From the IMG/VR virus record IMGVR_UViG_3300032323_000644, positions 1 to 33,556 of that record: DNA of 33,556 nt. One strand, written 5' to 3'. Positions within the stretch are counted from its first letter, which is position 1. Each line of letters starts with the position of its first letter. This stretch comes from a virus. Position numbers and translations under genes: made by a program. Below, piece after piece: positions 17,423-24,447 of this stretch. Under the pieces are notes generated by a model. It made no database searches. It had not been told where the DNA came from and saw nothing but the letters and a program-made list of their open reading frames with translations.

Positions 17423-17653
17423 TTATCCTTTTTTACTTACTGATTCTAAAAAACCAGAAAGTCTATTATAGACTTTTCCAACTGCTTCTAATTCTGCTGC
17501 TTTAAATGCGCCTCTTTGTGTTGCAACATCGATGATGTTCTTTAGTGCATTTAAATCGCTAATATTTAAATCAGTACCTGCCTCTGGCTGAGGAGTATTG
17601 GTTTGCTGATTTTCTTCAGGTAGCGATTGTTCTTGTGTTGCTTCGGTGGTCAT
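17423..17653 (-). CDS. Small hypothetical protein (76 aa), low-complexity N-terminus
   Basis: The first ~30 residues are Glu/Gln/Pro/Thr rich (MTTEATQEQSLPEENQQTN) and likely disordered. The C-terminal half forms a helical domain (DLNALKNIIDVATQRGAF, then FLESVSKKG). It has a strong ribosome binding site AGGAGATAAAA before the ATG. Similar disordered-then-helical small proteins sit near structural genes in T4-like phages. Function unknown. Confidence 0.7.
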   Translation of the reverse strand: MTTEATQEQSLPEENQQTNTPQPEAGTDLNISDLNALKNIIDVATQRGAFKAAELEAVGKVYNRLSGFLESVSKKG

Positions 17654-17655
17654 TT

Positions 17656-18030
17656 TTATCTCCTAAAATATGGACAGGCCAACATAAAATATGTGAGTTC
17701 TTTTTCTTCTTCGAACCCTGCATAGACACATTCTTTGATCTTGCCTGACGAATCTGTCAAAGGTAGTTTACTAATACTGTATCTACTTTTGCATCGATTT
17801 TCTATCCAGCTTTCGATCTCATTTATGTCCGCAACAAAACTCGATTCGGACAATTTTACTTTGGAAAAATGTCTAGGGATTCTAAACAGTTTTCTTGCAT
17901 TTAATACGTCTAATGGGTTGAGTTCTATCACGATGAAATATTTATATGGCCAGTTAATGATTGTTTTCAGATTTGATTTCTTCTTGAAATCTTCTAGACA
18001 TCGCCTTGGCTTGACCCATTTTCCTGACAT
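17656..18030 (-). CDS. Hypothetical protein (about 124 aa); start uncertain
   Basis: The well-behaved coding part is the segment from NWPYKYFIVIELNPLDVLNA to the end (ELTYFMLACPYFRR). The frame stays open upstream to 18126, but that part overlaps the 133-residue gene and reads as a poor protein. The ATG at 18030 gives a 77-base overlap with the upstream gene and a weak ribosome binding site. A non-ATG start close to the upstream stop at 17954 (CTG at 17970, or ATC/ATT at 17961/17958) would fit the packing better. No function is recognised. Basic and aromatic residues with two Cys in the C-terminal part are visible. Confidence 0.55.
   Translation of the reverse strand: MSGKWVKPRRCLEDFKKKSNLKTIINWPYKYFIVIELNPLDVLNARKLFRIPRHFSKVKLSESSFVADINEIESWIENRCKSRYSISKLPLTDSSGKIKECVYAGFEEEKELTYFMLACPYFRR
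17939..17946 (-). promoter_or_regulatory. Exact T4 late promoter consensus TATAAATA inside a coding region
   Basis: The - strand reads TATAAATA exactly, within the codons for PYKYF of the 17656-18030 gene. It could drive a late transcript of the downstream genes at 17653, 17419 and 16812. In AT-rich DNA an 8-base match in coding sequence may be chance, hence low confidence. Confidence 0.25.
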
Positions 18031-18355
18031 CGCCGGAAAACAGGTAAAGTTCAAAAGCAGCTTTTTCGGATATAACAGTAATAGTATGTTTCTCCAAATG
18101 CCACGGAGAATTAATATAGCGATCAAGCCATATTAATACCTGCGGTGTTATTTTGATTTCTTTTGGAATCTGAACTTCGTACGTTTTTATTTTAGCTTCT
18201 TCGTTGAGAAAAAGCAAGCCTTCATCGGTTAATCTCAGACCTCCTTCGTCCTTAGATCTAAGATTATACCACCATTTTGATTTTACGCTATCTTCAGAGA
18301 TTGTTAATCCGGCAGCTTTGATGAATACCGAACTATAGGTATTCTTGGTAGGCAT
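17954..18355 (-). CDS. Conserved hypothetical protein (133 aa)
   Basis: Begins MPTKNTYSSVFIKAAGLTIS and contains RLTDEGLLFLNEEAKIKTYE and LIWLDRYINSPWHLEKHTIT, followed by a C-terminal helix VRKMGQAKAMSRRFQEEI. The pattern looks like a small soluble alpha/beta protein. The ATG at 18355 directly abuts the TAA of the upstream gene (TAAATG), so translation is probably coupled. I do not recognise the family. It is preferred over the overlapping + strand frame (17735-18136) because of operon context. Confidence 0.75.
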   Translation of the reverse strand: MPTKNTYSSVFIKAAGLTISEDSVKSKWWYNLRSKDEGGLRLTDEGLLFLNEEAKIKTYEVQIPKEIKITPQVLIWLDRYINSPWHLEKHTITVISEKAAFELYLFSGDVRKMGQAKAMSRRFQEEIKSENNH

Positions 18356-18637
18356 TTAAAGTTTTTCACCTTCGGTAAGTTTATAAACACCGAAGTCATT
18401 GCACTTGAACAATTTATTTAATTTTTTCGCAAGATTGTGAGCATGTCCAGGATTTGAAAAACTTACTTTTTTATATTTTGGTCCCGGATAGCTGGCGACA
18501 AGACTGCCGCTTTTCAGATTAAAAGGTTTGCCCTTATAGAAGACAGCCCAGATGGCTTCGCTCTCGAGAATCTGCTCAATCTTGTAGTTTTCTTTATTGG
18601 CATATTCTAAGATGATTTTCGGTTTTGGTCTGCTCAT
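18356..18637 (-). CDS. Conserved hypothetical protein (93 aa) with hairpin-covered start codon
   Basis: Basic small protein: MSRPKPKIILEYANKENYKI, then AIWAVFYKGKPFNLKSG and SNPGHAHNLAKKLNKLFKC. It appears to be a compact alpha/beta fold with a Lys-rich helix; function unknown. Expression is the notable feature. Its ribosome binding site TTAGGAAAA lies in the loop, and its AT(G) in the arm, of a perfect 9-bp inverted repeat with a late-promoter octamer just upstream. It seems to lead a late sub-operon running to 16507. Confidence 0.75.
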   Translation of the reverse strand: MSRPKPKIILEYANKENYKIEQILESEAIWAVFYKGKPFNLKSGSLVASYPGPKYKKVSFSNPGHAHNLAKKLNKLFKCNDFGVYKLTEGEKL

Positions 18638-18668
18638 ATACGTGTTTTTCCTAATTAACCACGTATAT
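18636..18668 (-). promoter_or_regulatory. 9-bp perfect inverted repeat covering a start codon
   Basis: ATATACGTG (5' arm in the transcript at 18668-18660) is exactly complementary to CACGTATAT (18644-18636), with a 15-base loop that contains the ribosome binding site AGGAAAA. The right arm includes the first two bases of the ATG at 18637. Read-through transcripts from upstream genes would fold and hide the start. A transcript begun from the octamer at 18675-18668 would start near 18662 and keep only the last three bases of the 5' arm. Function is inferred from the known T4 e/soc/49 type control. Confidence 0.6.
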
Positions 18669-18675
18669 ATTTATC
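18668..18675 (-). promoter_or_regulatory. T4-type late promoter octamer GATAAATA
   Basis: The - strand reads GATAAATA, one base from the consensus TATAAATA, in the 42-base gap between two genes and overlapping the first base of the hairpin arm. It is placed so that initiation would remove the inhibitory arm. Predicted leader about 25 bases. Confidence 0.5.
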
Positions 18676-18679
18676 ACCT

Positions 18680-18928
18680 TTAGAAGGTTCCTCCATCGAA
18701 CTTAACATCTATCTTAGTATTTGATTCACGTATTTCGGATAACATTTGATGTATTTCTTGTACTGTTTGACCTAGCTTGGAAGTCAAAATAGCCATTTCA
18801 GCAGTTATGTCTTTGGCTTCTTGGATAGTAAGTCTTATTTCTCTTTGTTGACTTCTTTCTGCAGAAACTACTCTTTGTATCAGCTTTTCAACAGCAGGTA
18901 GTTTAGATGGAATATTATTTTGAGACAT
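18680..18928 (-). CDS. Small coiled-coil protein (82 aa)
   Basis: The sequence from about residue 10 to 70 is a continuous helix with heptad-like spacing (VEKLIQRVVSAERSQQ, ITAEMAILTSKLGQTVQEIH), ending in DVKFDGGTF. No catalytic motif is present. Such short helical proteins in T4-like phages are often structural or assembly factors, but this one is unassigned. It overlaps the preceding gene by 14 bases, and the promoter/hairpin region follows immediately after its stop. Confidence 0.75.
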   Translation of the reverse strand: MSQNNIPSKLPAVEKLIQRVVSAERSQQREIRLTIQEAKDITAEMAILTSKLGQTVQEIHQMLSEIRESNTKIDVKFDGGTF

Positions 18929-19391
18929 TGTTCAATACCTGTTTCATTTCAATCTCAGTTTTAAAAGGACCCTTGTAAGGATATCTTTGCAGAGTGATTA
19001 ACTTAGGACAGAAACTCTTGACCCAACCTTTATCAAACTTGATTACATAGTAACCGGCACAGTACAAACTTTTACTATCTTCGCTTTTTGTAAACAACGG
19101 AAGTTTTCTTCGAATGTCGAACATAGCATTATGTGGTTCTACGCTAGTCGAATAACCATGCACTTCGTTTGGAAGTGCGTTGTCACTTTCCTTAACAATC
19201 TTTGCAACAAAGAAATCTTTGCCAAACTGTTTGGTTAGACTTTCTTTGGTTTTATAAATCTTAAATCCTTCTCCGTTACTGAGAACAAATCTATCTTCCT
19301 CATCTTTTCTTAAAGTTCCGATACGTTCGCCATCTTCTTCGACGATCCAAAACTTGTCTTTGATGATAGGTTTAGCGTGTAAATGTGTCAT
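18915..19391 (-). CDS. Conserved hypothetical protein (158 aa)
   Basis: I place the start at the ATG at 19391 (MTHLHAKPIIKDKFWIVEED) because GGAGAAGAAT precedes it. The frame is open further to 19478, but that extension would overlap the RNase H gene and lacks a good ribosome binding site. The protein has a beta-rich N-terminus (WIVEEDGERIGTLRKDEE) resembling a small barrel domain, and later YCAGYYVIKFDKGWVKSFCP. No enzyme motif was recognised. The gap to RNase H is 43 bases with nothing else visible. Confidence 0.75.
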   Translation of the reverse strand: MTHLHAKPIIKDKFWIVEEDGERIGTLRKDEEDRFVLSNGEGFKIYKTKESLTKQFGKDFFVAKIVKESDNALPNEVHGYSTSVEPHNAMFDIRRKLPLFTKSEDSKSLYCAGYYVIKFDKGWVKSFCPKLITLQRYPYKGPFKTEIEMKQVLNNVSK

Positions 19392-19434
19392 ATTCTTCTC
19401 CAGGCACGTGTCTGTCTTAGACTCGCAGGTATCG

Positions 19435-20445
19435 TTAGACTGATAGACTGCGATCTTCTTTAATAGTGTATCTTGCATTCAATGGTTCCGCATAAGATTG
19501 AGCTTGTTCTGAAATCTTTTTAAGATCGTAAAGGCCACAGAACTTCATTAGTTTAACACCGACCTGACTGATATTTTTATTTGAACCAGTAGCTTCGGCA
19601 ATAGTATTGGCAATGATTTCTTTGATATTGTCTGGCTGATGACTTAAGTCGATCAGTCGACGATTACGTTCGTAATCTTCTAAAACACGATGTTCTACGC
19701 CTTCGTGATCAGTCCATCTCTGTAACATGAGATTGTTCCACGCATATCCTTTGGTACCACGATCTTCGAACGCTTCAGTAAGACCCACTTTTTTGCTTGT
19801 GCCTTTAGTACGCACACCCGGATACGCTGAGAAGACATTATCACTGGTATCACCACGCATACACTTTTCGAATAAGAGCCATTCTGGGTTAGGTGCTGCT
19901 TTTGGTTCTTGTGTTTTCTTATCAATAACTGGCTTGCCTTTGTCATCGAAGATTCCTTCGTGTGTAATAACATGTTCCATTACACCATTGTATTGTCGAA
20001 CATTAGGGGCAATGAGCTGTACAAAATCAGTATCAGTTGAAATAATAACGTGATTATCAGTCGGATGACTCTGTATCCAACCTGCGATAAGATCGTCTGC
20101 CTCTAGTTGTGAATTTTGCAATACAGTACAGTTAGTCTTATCTGTGATAAACTGTTTGAATGTATCAAATGCTTCCCAAAAGACTTTTTCTTCTTCTGCT
20201 TCTTTTTCTGTATGTGCGGCACGAGCATCTGATCGATTACGCTTATAAGGAGCATAGAAGTCCTTGCGCCACGAACGACCTTCTAAACAGAAGATAACAT
20301 GACTACCATCGAACTGCTGCCACGCTTTTCTAATAGAGTTAAGGGTAATATGGAATGCCATGCCGAGCTTGATATCAGCATCGCCGTTAATGACATGCCG
20401 AGCACGAAAAAACGTGTTAGCAGTATCAACTAAAATATATGTCAT
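19435..20445 (-). CDS. rnh: RNase H / 5'-3' exonuclease, T4 Rnh-like (336 aa)
   Basis: This FEN/5'-3' exonuclease family enzyme removes RNA primers and processes lagging-strand DNA at the phage replication fork. Metal-binding acidic residues are visible in order: D7 (LVDTANTFFRAR), then the basic helical arch YAPYKRNRSD (about 65-73), E115/D117/D118 (LEADDLIAGW), D138/D140 (STDTDFVQL) and D199/D202 (GDTSDNV, helix-hairpin-helix region). T4 RNase H is about 305 residues, so this one is slightly longer. It starts in an ATGA overlap with the upstream coiled-coil gene. Confidence 0.85.
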   Translation of the reverse strand: MTYILVDTANTFFRARHVINGDADIKLGMAFHITLNSIRKAWQQFDGSHVIFCLEGRSWRKDFYAPYKRNRSDARAAHTEKEAEEEKVFWEAFDTFKQFITDKTNCTVLQNSQLEADDLIAGWIQSHPTDNHVIISTDTDFVQLIAPNVRQYNGVMEHVITHEGIFDDKGKPVIDKKTQEPKAAPNPEWLLFEKCMRGDTSDNVFSAYPGVRTKGTSKKVGLTEAFEDRGTKGYAWNNLMLQRWTDHEGVEHRVLEDYERNRRLIDLSHQPDNIKEIIANTIAEATGSNKNISQVGVKLMKFCGLYDLKKISEQAQSYAEPLNARYTIKEDRSLSV

Positions 20446-20879
20446 GTATTATTTCTTTTCACTGTTTTTATGTCAATAACACCGGTATTCACTGGTTGAT
20501 TGATTCCTTCGTCCATTACTACATTAGCACAGAGTTCTCTGAACCAACGATCGACGATCTCCTCATCTTTGTCACCATCGAAACCGTACCCTTCTTGCTT
20601 TAATTGTACTATAAAATGCTCGTTCCAGTCAAGTTCAAAAAAACCATTTTTGATATTATCTTTGTTAACATGAGTATTCAAAACAGAAACCCATGGCTCC
20701 TTCTTTCGTGTAGCACGTTCTTTTGGAGTCAGTTTTGCCAATTCGGCCTGTTCTTCAACTTCCTTTAAGGCTTTCTCAACTTCTTCTTTTTTAGCCTGTG
20801 CTTCGGCTAATATCTTTCTAGTCTCTTCGATATTGGATTCTAGTTTATCTAATCCAAACAACTTTTTGATCAGTTTCAT
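20442..20879 (-). CDS. Conserved hypothetical protein with N-terminal coiled coil (145 aa)
   Basis: The first ~70 residues are a strongly charged helix (KLESNIEETRKILAEAQAKK and so on). The C-terminal part is a small domain with WVSVLNTHVNKDNIKNGFFE, LDWNEHFI and VDRWFRELCANVV. I take the ATG at 20879, which overlaps the queE stop codon (TAATG); the GTG at 20891 would add four residues. It lies between queE and the RNase H gene. Function unknown; conserved position near replication genes suggests a phage core protein. Confidence 0.75.
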   Translation of the reverse strand: MKLIKKLFGLDKLESNIEETRKILAEAQAKKEEVEKALKEVEEQAELAKLTPKERATRKKEPWVSVLNTHVNKDNIKNGFFELDWNEHFIVQLKQEGYGFDGDKDEEIVDRWFRELCANVVMDEGINQPVNTGVIDIKTVKRNNT

Positions 20880-21742
20880 TAAGTTCCCCACTCATTCTTA
20901 AATAATGGCACTTGCAGTCGATCACTGTAACGAAGACCATTCTTCATAGCGAACTCTGCAACACGGCGATTATTTAGTGTATAAACACTTTCAACTCCGC
21001 CCACGGGCATTAAGTAGCACGGACCTTCAAAACCTTCTGCGCGATAAATGTCTAAAGTTTCGATAGCTTCTTCAGCATCTTCTTCTGTAGCAATAACGAA
21101 CTTAAGATATGTGTAACCGATCTCTTGATATTCGCAAACAATATCTGGACGTATAGCTTCGTGCCTTTCTTCACCAGAACAACTTAGTTTAGCACTAACT
21201 GAAAACGTTAATGCATCATAGCTTCTTCGACCTCGTCGAGGATTCAATGTCCAATCTAGAAGATAATGTCTAAATTCTTTTGAGATGTTTTGAGTACCGT
21301 TAGTTTCAAATGTAATCTCTTTTAGATTCTGCATCTTGGGATGGTCTAACAGTTCGGGATAAGCACGTTGCCAACCGAGCAACGGTTCTCCTCCTGTAAT
21401 AACGAGATGTTCGCTTCTCCATTCATTGAACGGTAAAATCTCGCAGATTCTTTCTGCGATGGCGTCGCTAGTAAGCATTGGACTAAGATCCTTAAAACGA
21501 GGATCCCAGCTAGCGTAACTATCACAACCAGTAGATACCAATGGGAGTTCTTCATACTTCTTAAACTCTCCTACTTTTTCAGCGATAGCTTCAACCTCTG
21601 TGCTTAGTTCGCCTTTAGGCATACCAAAGCCAGCACATTTAAAGTTACAACCGAATGTACGTAAAAACACAGAAGGAACACCCATGTAGCGTCCTTCACC
21701 TTGAATGCTGTAAAACAGCTCTGCGATTTTAATTTTGCTCAT
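20879..21742 (-). CDS. queE: 7-carboxy-7-deazaguanine synthase QueE-like radical SAM enzyme (287 aa)
   Basis: QueE converts 6-carboxytetrahydropterin to 7-carboxy-7-deazaguanine. The start AELFYSIQGEGRYMGVPSVF is typical of the family, and GGEPLLGW, which binds SAM, is seen later. The three cluster cysteines are C32 and C36 (GCNFKC) and, after a 36-residue insertion, C73 in STGCDSYASWD, which matches the CDS..WD that normally follows two residues after the second Cys. The insertion enlarges the cluster loop. Other pathway genes (FolE, QueD-like, DpdA-like) lie on the same strand within 12 kb. Identity is firm; activity is inferred. Confidence 0.85.
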   Translation of the reverse strand: MSKIKIAELFYSIQGEGRYMGVPSVFLRTFGCNFKCAGFGMPKGELSTEVEAIAEKVGEFKKYEELPLVSTGCDSYASWDPRFKDLSPMLTSDAIAERICEILPFNEWRSEHLVITGGEPLLGWQRAYPELLDHPKMQNLKEITFETNGTQNISKEFRHYLLDWTLNPRRGRRSYDALTFSVSAKLSCSGEERHEAIRPDIVCEYQEIGYTYLKFVIATEEDAEEAIETLDIYRAEGFEGPCYLMPVGGVESVYTLNNRRVAEFAMKNGLRYSDRLQVPLFKNEWGT

Positions 21743-21748
21743 AGTTTA

Positions 21749-21913
21749 TTATACACTCTTTTTCACTAGTTGCCAAGCCCCATTTCCTTGATCAATCCAT
21801 TCTATAGTATCGCCTTCTTTCCAACCTGCAGCTTCTAATAAATCTGGAGGAAATGTTAGAATAGCATCATCTGAATTTGGATCTTCTTCGATTTGCAGTG
21901 TCCATGTTTTCAT
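21749..21913 (-). CDS. Small AbrB/SpoVT-like protein (54 aa)
   Basis: A short gene whose translation reads MKTWTLQIEEDPNSDDAILT, FPPDLLEAAGWKEGDTIEWI, then DQGNGAWQLVKKSV. The pattern of beta strand, then (F)P.DLLEAAGWKEGD.(I), then a last strand matches the swapped-hairpin fold of AbrB/MazE-type DNA-binding proteins. Its start overlaps the upstream stop (ATGA). Several marine phages carry such small AbrB-like proteins. It may be a transcription regulator or bind DNA; this is inferred from fold pattern only. Confidence 0.7.
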   Translation of the reverse strand: MKTWTLQIEEDPNSDDAILTFPPDLLEAAGWKEGDTIEWIDQGNGAWQLVKKSV

Positions 21914-22119
21914 GTTATTACCATTTTCCTTTTTTCCTGTTCTTTTTCGTAGTGCTCTTTCATAATTTCACGACATTGTTTTTTAACTTCTATAGGATAA
22001 TCTGGATGCCAGTGTGCGTCTCTACAGTCGTAGACTACAGTTCCCGATCGACCAAAATCTGTAGTGACTAAAATCAGCACAGCTAGGATAGCGACTATTA
22101 TTGGGATAAAACGTGTCAT
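21910..22119 (-). CDS. Small membrane protein (69 aa)
   Basis: Start chosen at the ATG at 22119, which overlaps the upstream TGA (ATGA). One N-terminal membrane helix or signal anchor (MTRFIPIIVAILAVLILVTT) is followed by a short soluble domain with two cysteines (VVYDCRDAHWHPDYP and KKQCREIMKEHYEKEQ). The Cys pair could form a disulfide in the periplasm. No family is known to me. Confidence 0.7.
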   Translation of the reverse strand: MTRFIPIIVAILAVLILVTTDFGRSGTVVYDCRDAHWHPDYPIEVKKQCREIMKEHYEKEQEKRKMVIT

Positions 22120-22313
22120 ACTTCCTCGCTCACTAGTAGTCGACACATGAAAGCATCTTTTTCATTTTGAAAATAAAAAATCATAGCCTCGGTACTGACC
22201 TCAGTTTGATATTTGCCACCTGGCAAACCAAACACTTCTATGATGTTGGCACAGGTTTGATTCCACCAAACATCACTTTGACTTTTCCAAGGAACTACAA
22301 TTTTATTTCCCAT
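22116..22313 (-). CDS. Small hypothetical protein (65 aa)
   Basis: Starts at the ATG at 22313 (the codon before it is TTG), inside the last codons of the SGNH-like gene. It contains WWNQTCANIIEVFGLPGGKY and AMIFYFQNEKDAFMCRLLVS, giving a short alpha/beta fold. No motif points to a role. It overlaps the next gene by ATGA. Confidence 0.7.
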   Translation of the reverse strand: MGNKIVVPWKSQSDVWWNQTCANIIEVFGLPGGKYQTEVSTEAMIFYFQNEKDAFMCRLLVSEEV

Positions 22314-22896
22314 CAATGATATCTCTCATCTGTTTAAAAATTATTTTGTTTCCATCAACTGTGTAATGATTGATAGTACCTCTTTCTTTTTTCCAAAGGT
22401 AGCTAAAATCGATATTGTTTGATTCTACAGATAAGTCTCTGCTTATTTCAGTGTGTGTTATACTGATATAGTTTTTTTTATTCAATAGATTATCGATCTG
22501 TTTTCTAATGAGTTTATAGATATCGATTTGATACTGATCGTCGTAGTGATGTTCGAACCAGTTCTGAGCAGTTCGTAGACTAGGATTAAGCCAACTGAGT
22601 CTATCTGCGATATCGTTATAAAGAAGATCGCAGTGTTTATGAAAACCTTCTTTGTGAATAGGATGGTTAGGAGTATGTATTCTGCTAGGACTAGTATGAC
22701 TGACTATAATGCAGTCATAGTCGTTGACATCGACAGATTCTATCTGTTTTAATATTTTATATTCTCCAACACCTGCCTGTGCTAGATTCGTAACCTCGTA
22801 TCGATGAGCCAATAGATTAACCCAACCTAATGTGGCAAAAGGCCAGGGTGCTGCAAAACTATCACCAGCGATTAAGATTTTAATGATTTTATCCAC
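22303..22896 (-). CDS. SGNH/GDSL-like protein (197 aa)
   Basis: IKILIAGDSFAAPWPF at the N-terminus is the block I motif with Ser13 as the possible nucleophile. The next block NLAQAGVGEYKILKQI resembles the Gly-containing second block, and DCIIVSHTSPSRIHTP contains a Ser/His cluster typical of the family's middle region. The C-terminal INHYTVDGNK may hold the His. It is one of three SGNH-like genes in the window. Substrate unknown; it overlaps the preceding SGNH gene by 25 bases, so the two are probably made together. Confidence 0.65.
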   Translation of the reverse strand: MDKIIKILIAGDSFAAPWPFATLGWVNLLAHRYEVTNLAQAGVGEYKILKQIESVDVNDYDCIIVSHTSPSRIHTPNHPIHKEGFHKHCDLLYNDIADRLSWLNPSLRTAQNWFEHHYDDQYQIDIYKLIRKQIDNLLNKKNYISITHTEISRDLSVESNNIDFSYLWKKERGTINHYTVDGNKIIFKQMRDIIDGK

Positions 22897-23696
22897 GGTA
22901 AAAATTTTTCTGCAATCATCTCATGAAACTGTCTGTTGTAGTGTTCATTATCTTCTATGAGATATTTTTCGTGATCGATCATTTTTGATTTGAAATACGA
23001 TTGCACAGTCATGGGACTAACAGTTGTTCTTTTCAGAGGACCGTAGTAGTCTGTCTTGCCTGGGTATTTTCCTCTATCGGCAAAATGAAAAATATACAAG
23101 TTCGCATTGTTATCATTACAGATATTGTCCCAGGTATAAACACAGTTTAGAAAGTCTCTCTTTTCTTGATATGTGTTCATTTCATAAAAAAGTTTTACTT
23201 GCATGAAGCTATGTTTTCTTAAGTCTGGAGATTTCAACCCGTTATATTGACTTAGATCGAAACCAGGAAACTTAGAATAGTCATCATATATAGGCTTGTT
23301 AAAAAGTTGAACAACACCCTCTGAAACTGTATGATCTACGTATCTGTCAGCATCTACAGGACTATCTTCCATTTTCATAGTAAAGTGATCTACAGGAAGA
23401 GCTTCGTCTCTGAGTTCCGGATCATAGGAAATGACAAATCTATTTAGAGGGGCAAGGCAGATAAAAACTTCGTCTATGTCATTGTATTTTTCAAACATAG
23501 ATTTCAGCCACTCTGAATAAACTCTGTTATAAACTCCAGCCATTGCATAAGTGACTACGGGTCTTTTATTTAGATCTCCATATCTTTCAGAATAGATATT
23601 ATCGTTCCAATAGCTATAGCTACCTGGACCGATTTTACCTGCGGTGCTGTAATAACCGCAGGTATGACTATCACCGATAAACAAACTTCTTCCCAT
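22872..23696 (-). CDS. SGNH/GDSL-like protein (274 aa)
   Basis: The motif SLFIGDSHTCGYY gives block I near the N-terminus. VVTYAMAGVYNRVYSEWLKS is a likely second block, and EDNEHYNRQFHEMIAEKFL near the C-terminus may supply Asp/His. Start taken at the ATG at 23696 with GGTGAG upstream; an ATG three codons earlier (23705) is an alternative. It lies directly after the HIT gene. Whether it hydrolyses or transfers acyl groups is not known. Confidence 0.65.
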   Translation of the reverse strand: MGRSLFIGDSHTCGYYSTAGKIGPGSYSYWNDNIYSERYGDLNKRPVVTYAMAGVYNRVYSEWLKSMFEKYNDIDEVFICLAPLNRFVISYDPELRDEALPVDHFTMKMEDSPVDADRYVDHTVSEGVVQLFNKPIYDDYSKFPGFDLSQYNGLKSPDLRKHSFMQVKLFYEMNTYQEKRDFLNCVYTWDNICNDNNANLYIFHFADRGKYPGKTDYYGPLKRTTVSPMTVQSYFKSKMIDHEKYLIEDNEHYNRQFHEMIAEKFLPWIKSLKS

Positions 23697-23698
23697 AC

Positions 23699-24097
23699 TC
23701 ACCATTTACGATAGTTACCGCGTTCCGGAATGACATGCCGCACACCACCTGTGGGATCTTCCATGTCTCCTTTACGCCTTGGAATAAGATGCACATGTGG
23801 CCATTCAACAGTTTGACCAGCAGCCTGACCATAGTTGAAACCAACATTGAAACCATCCCATTCACCGTTTTGCACACGACTGATACCATCTTGCACTGCC
23901 TGTTCAAAGCAGTCCATTAACACATGCACAGTATTATATTTAGGCACAAATAATAAGTGACCTTCAGTTACTGGATATTTGTCTGCAAATACCTTGACAT
24001 GATAGTCTTCTTCAACTAGCTCAGTCCAGGGTGCTTTAGAATCTTCGATAAATGGAGGCTGTGCTAACATCACTTTATTTGTATCGTTATTTTTCAT
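23699..24097 (-). CDS. HIT-family nucleotide hydrolase (132 aa)
   Basis: The HIT signature is recognisable in GQTVEWPHVHLIPRRKGD (residues 94-111). The catalytic middle His (H101) and the last His (H103) are kept, but the first His of the H-x-H-x-H triad is Trp99. The rest of the core (GHLLFVPKYNTVHVL, FNVGFNYGQAAGQ and EDPTGGVRHVIPE) matches the bacterial Ap4A-hydrolase-like branch. It probably cleaves nucleoside phosphate adducts such as diadenosine polyphosphates. Its start overlaps the upstream stop (ATGA). Confidence 0.85.
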   Translation of the reverse strand: MKNNDTNKVMLAQPPFIEDSKAPWTELVEEDYHVKVFADKYPVTEGHLLFVPKYNTVHVLMDCFEQAVQDGISRVQNGEWDGFNVGFNYGQAAGQTVEWPHVHLIPRRKGDMEDPTGGVRHVIPERGNYRKW

Positions 24098-24321
24098 CTT
24101 TGATATTCCTTGCGTTCTCCAGGCAAAGAATCTTCTTTAATCGTAAATTCTCTACCCATAAGGCTTCCAAAAAATACACGAGTATTTTCTTTATAAACCA
24201 TACGTAGTTTTACAGTCTGGAAAGCCACTTCTAAATATGCTCGAGGTTTGTAGTTGAGGATATGAGCTTCAACATCTTTACCGTTATCTGTACAATGGAT
24301 TTTTACTTTAGCATCGATCAT
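24094..24321 (-). CDS. Small conserved hypothetical protein (75 aa)
   Basis: Beta-rich small protein: AKVKIHCTDNGKDVEAHILN, then YLEVAFQTVKLRMVYKE and REFTIKEDSLPGERKEYQR. The pattern of alternating hydrophobics with basic turns would suit a small barrel. ATG follows CGGAGTTGAAGA. No named family is recognised. It overlaps the HIT gene by ATGA. Confidence 0.7.
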   Translation of the reverse strand: MIDAKVKIHCTDNGKDVEAHILNYKPRAYLEVAFQTVKLRMVYKENTRVFFGSLMGREFTIKEDSLPGERKEYQR

Positions 24322-24324
24322 TCT

Positions 24325-24447
24325 TCAACTCCGAGGCAGGTCATACATAATACGCCATTTGGTGGCAGTAAATTTATACATTCCAAAACGCTTGCCGCTA
24401 GGAAATCTTTTACCGTCAAACAAATAATATAACAATGTGGGTTTCAT
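24325..24447 (-). CDS. Very small basic protein (40 aa)
   Basis: A short frame between two firm genes: ATG at 24447 directly after TAA of the upstream gene (TAAATG), ending 3 bases before the next ATG. It translates as MKPTLLYYLFDGKRFPSGKR, then FGMYKFTATKWRIMYDLPRS. The close packing on both sides, and the lack of any other use for this 126-base gap, support a real gene. Function unknown. Confidence 0.55.
   Translation of the reverse strand: MKPTLLYYLFDGKRFPSGKRFGMYKFTATKWRIMYDLPRS

Noticed and set aside
18031-18126. Upstream extension of the gene at 17656
   Set aside because: The extra N-terminus reads as antisense-like and would overlap the 133-residue gene by a further 96 bases.
17735-18136. 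A 133-codon open frame on the + strand
   Set aside because: It lies opposite two packed - strand genes, has no ribosome binding site or partner, and its translation is rich in Leu/Phe/Ser as expected from antisense of AT-rich coding DNA.
19392-19478. Upstream extension of the 158-residue gene
   Set aside because: The ATG at 19391 has a good GGAGAAG site and the extension would run into the RNase H gene.
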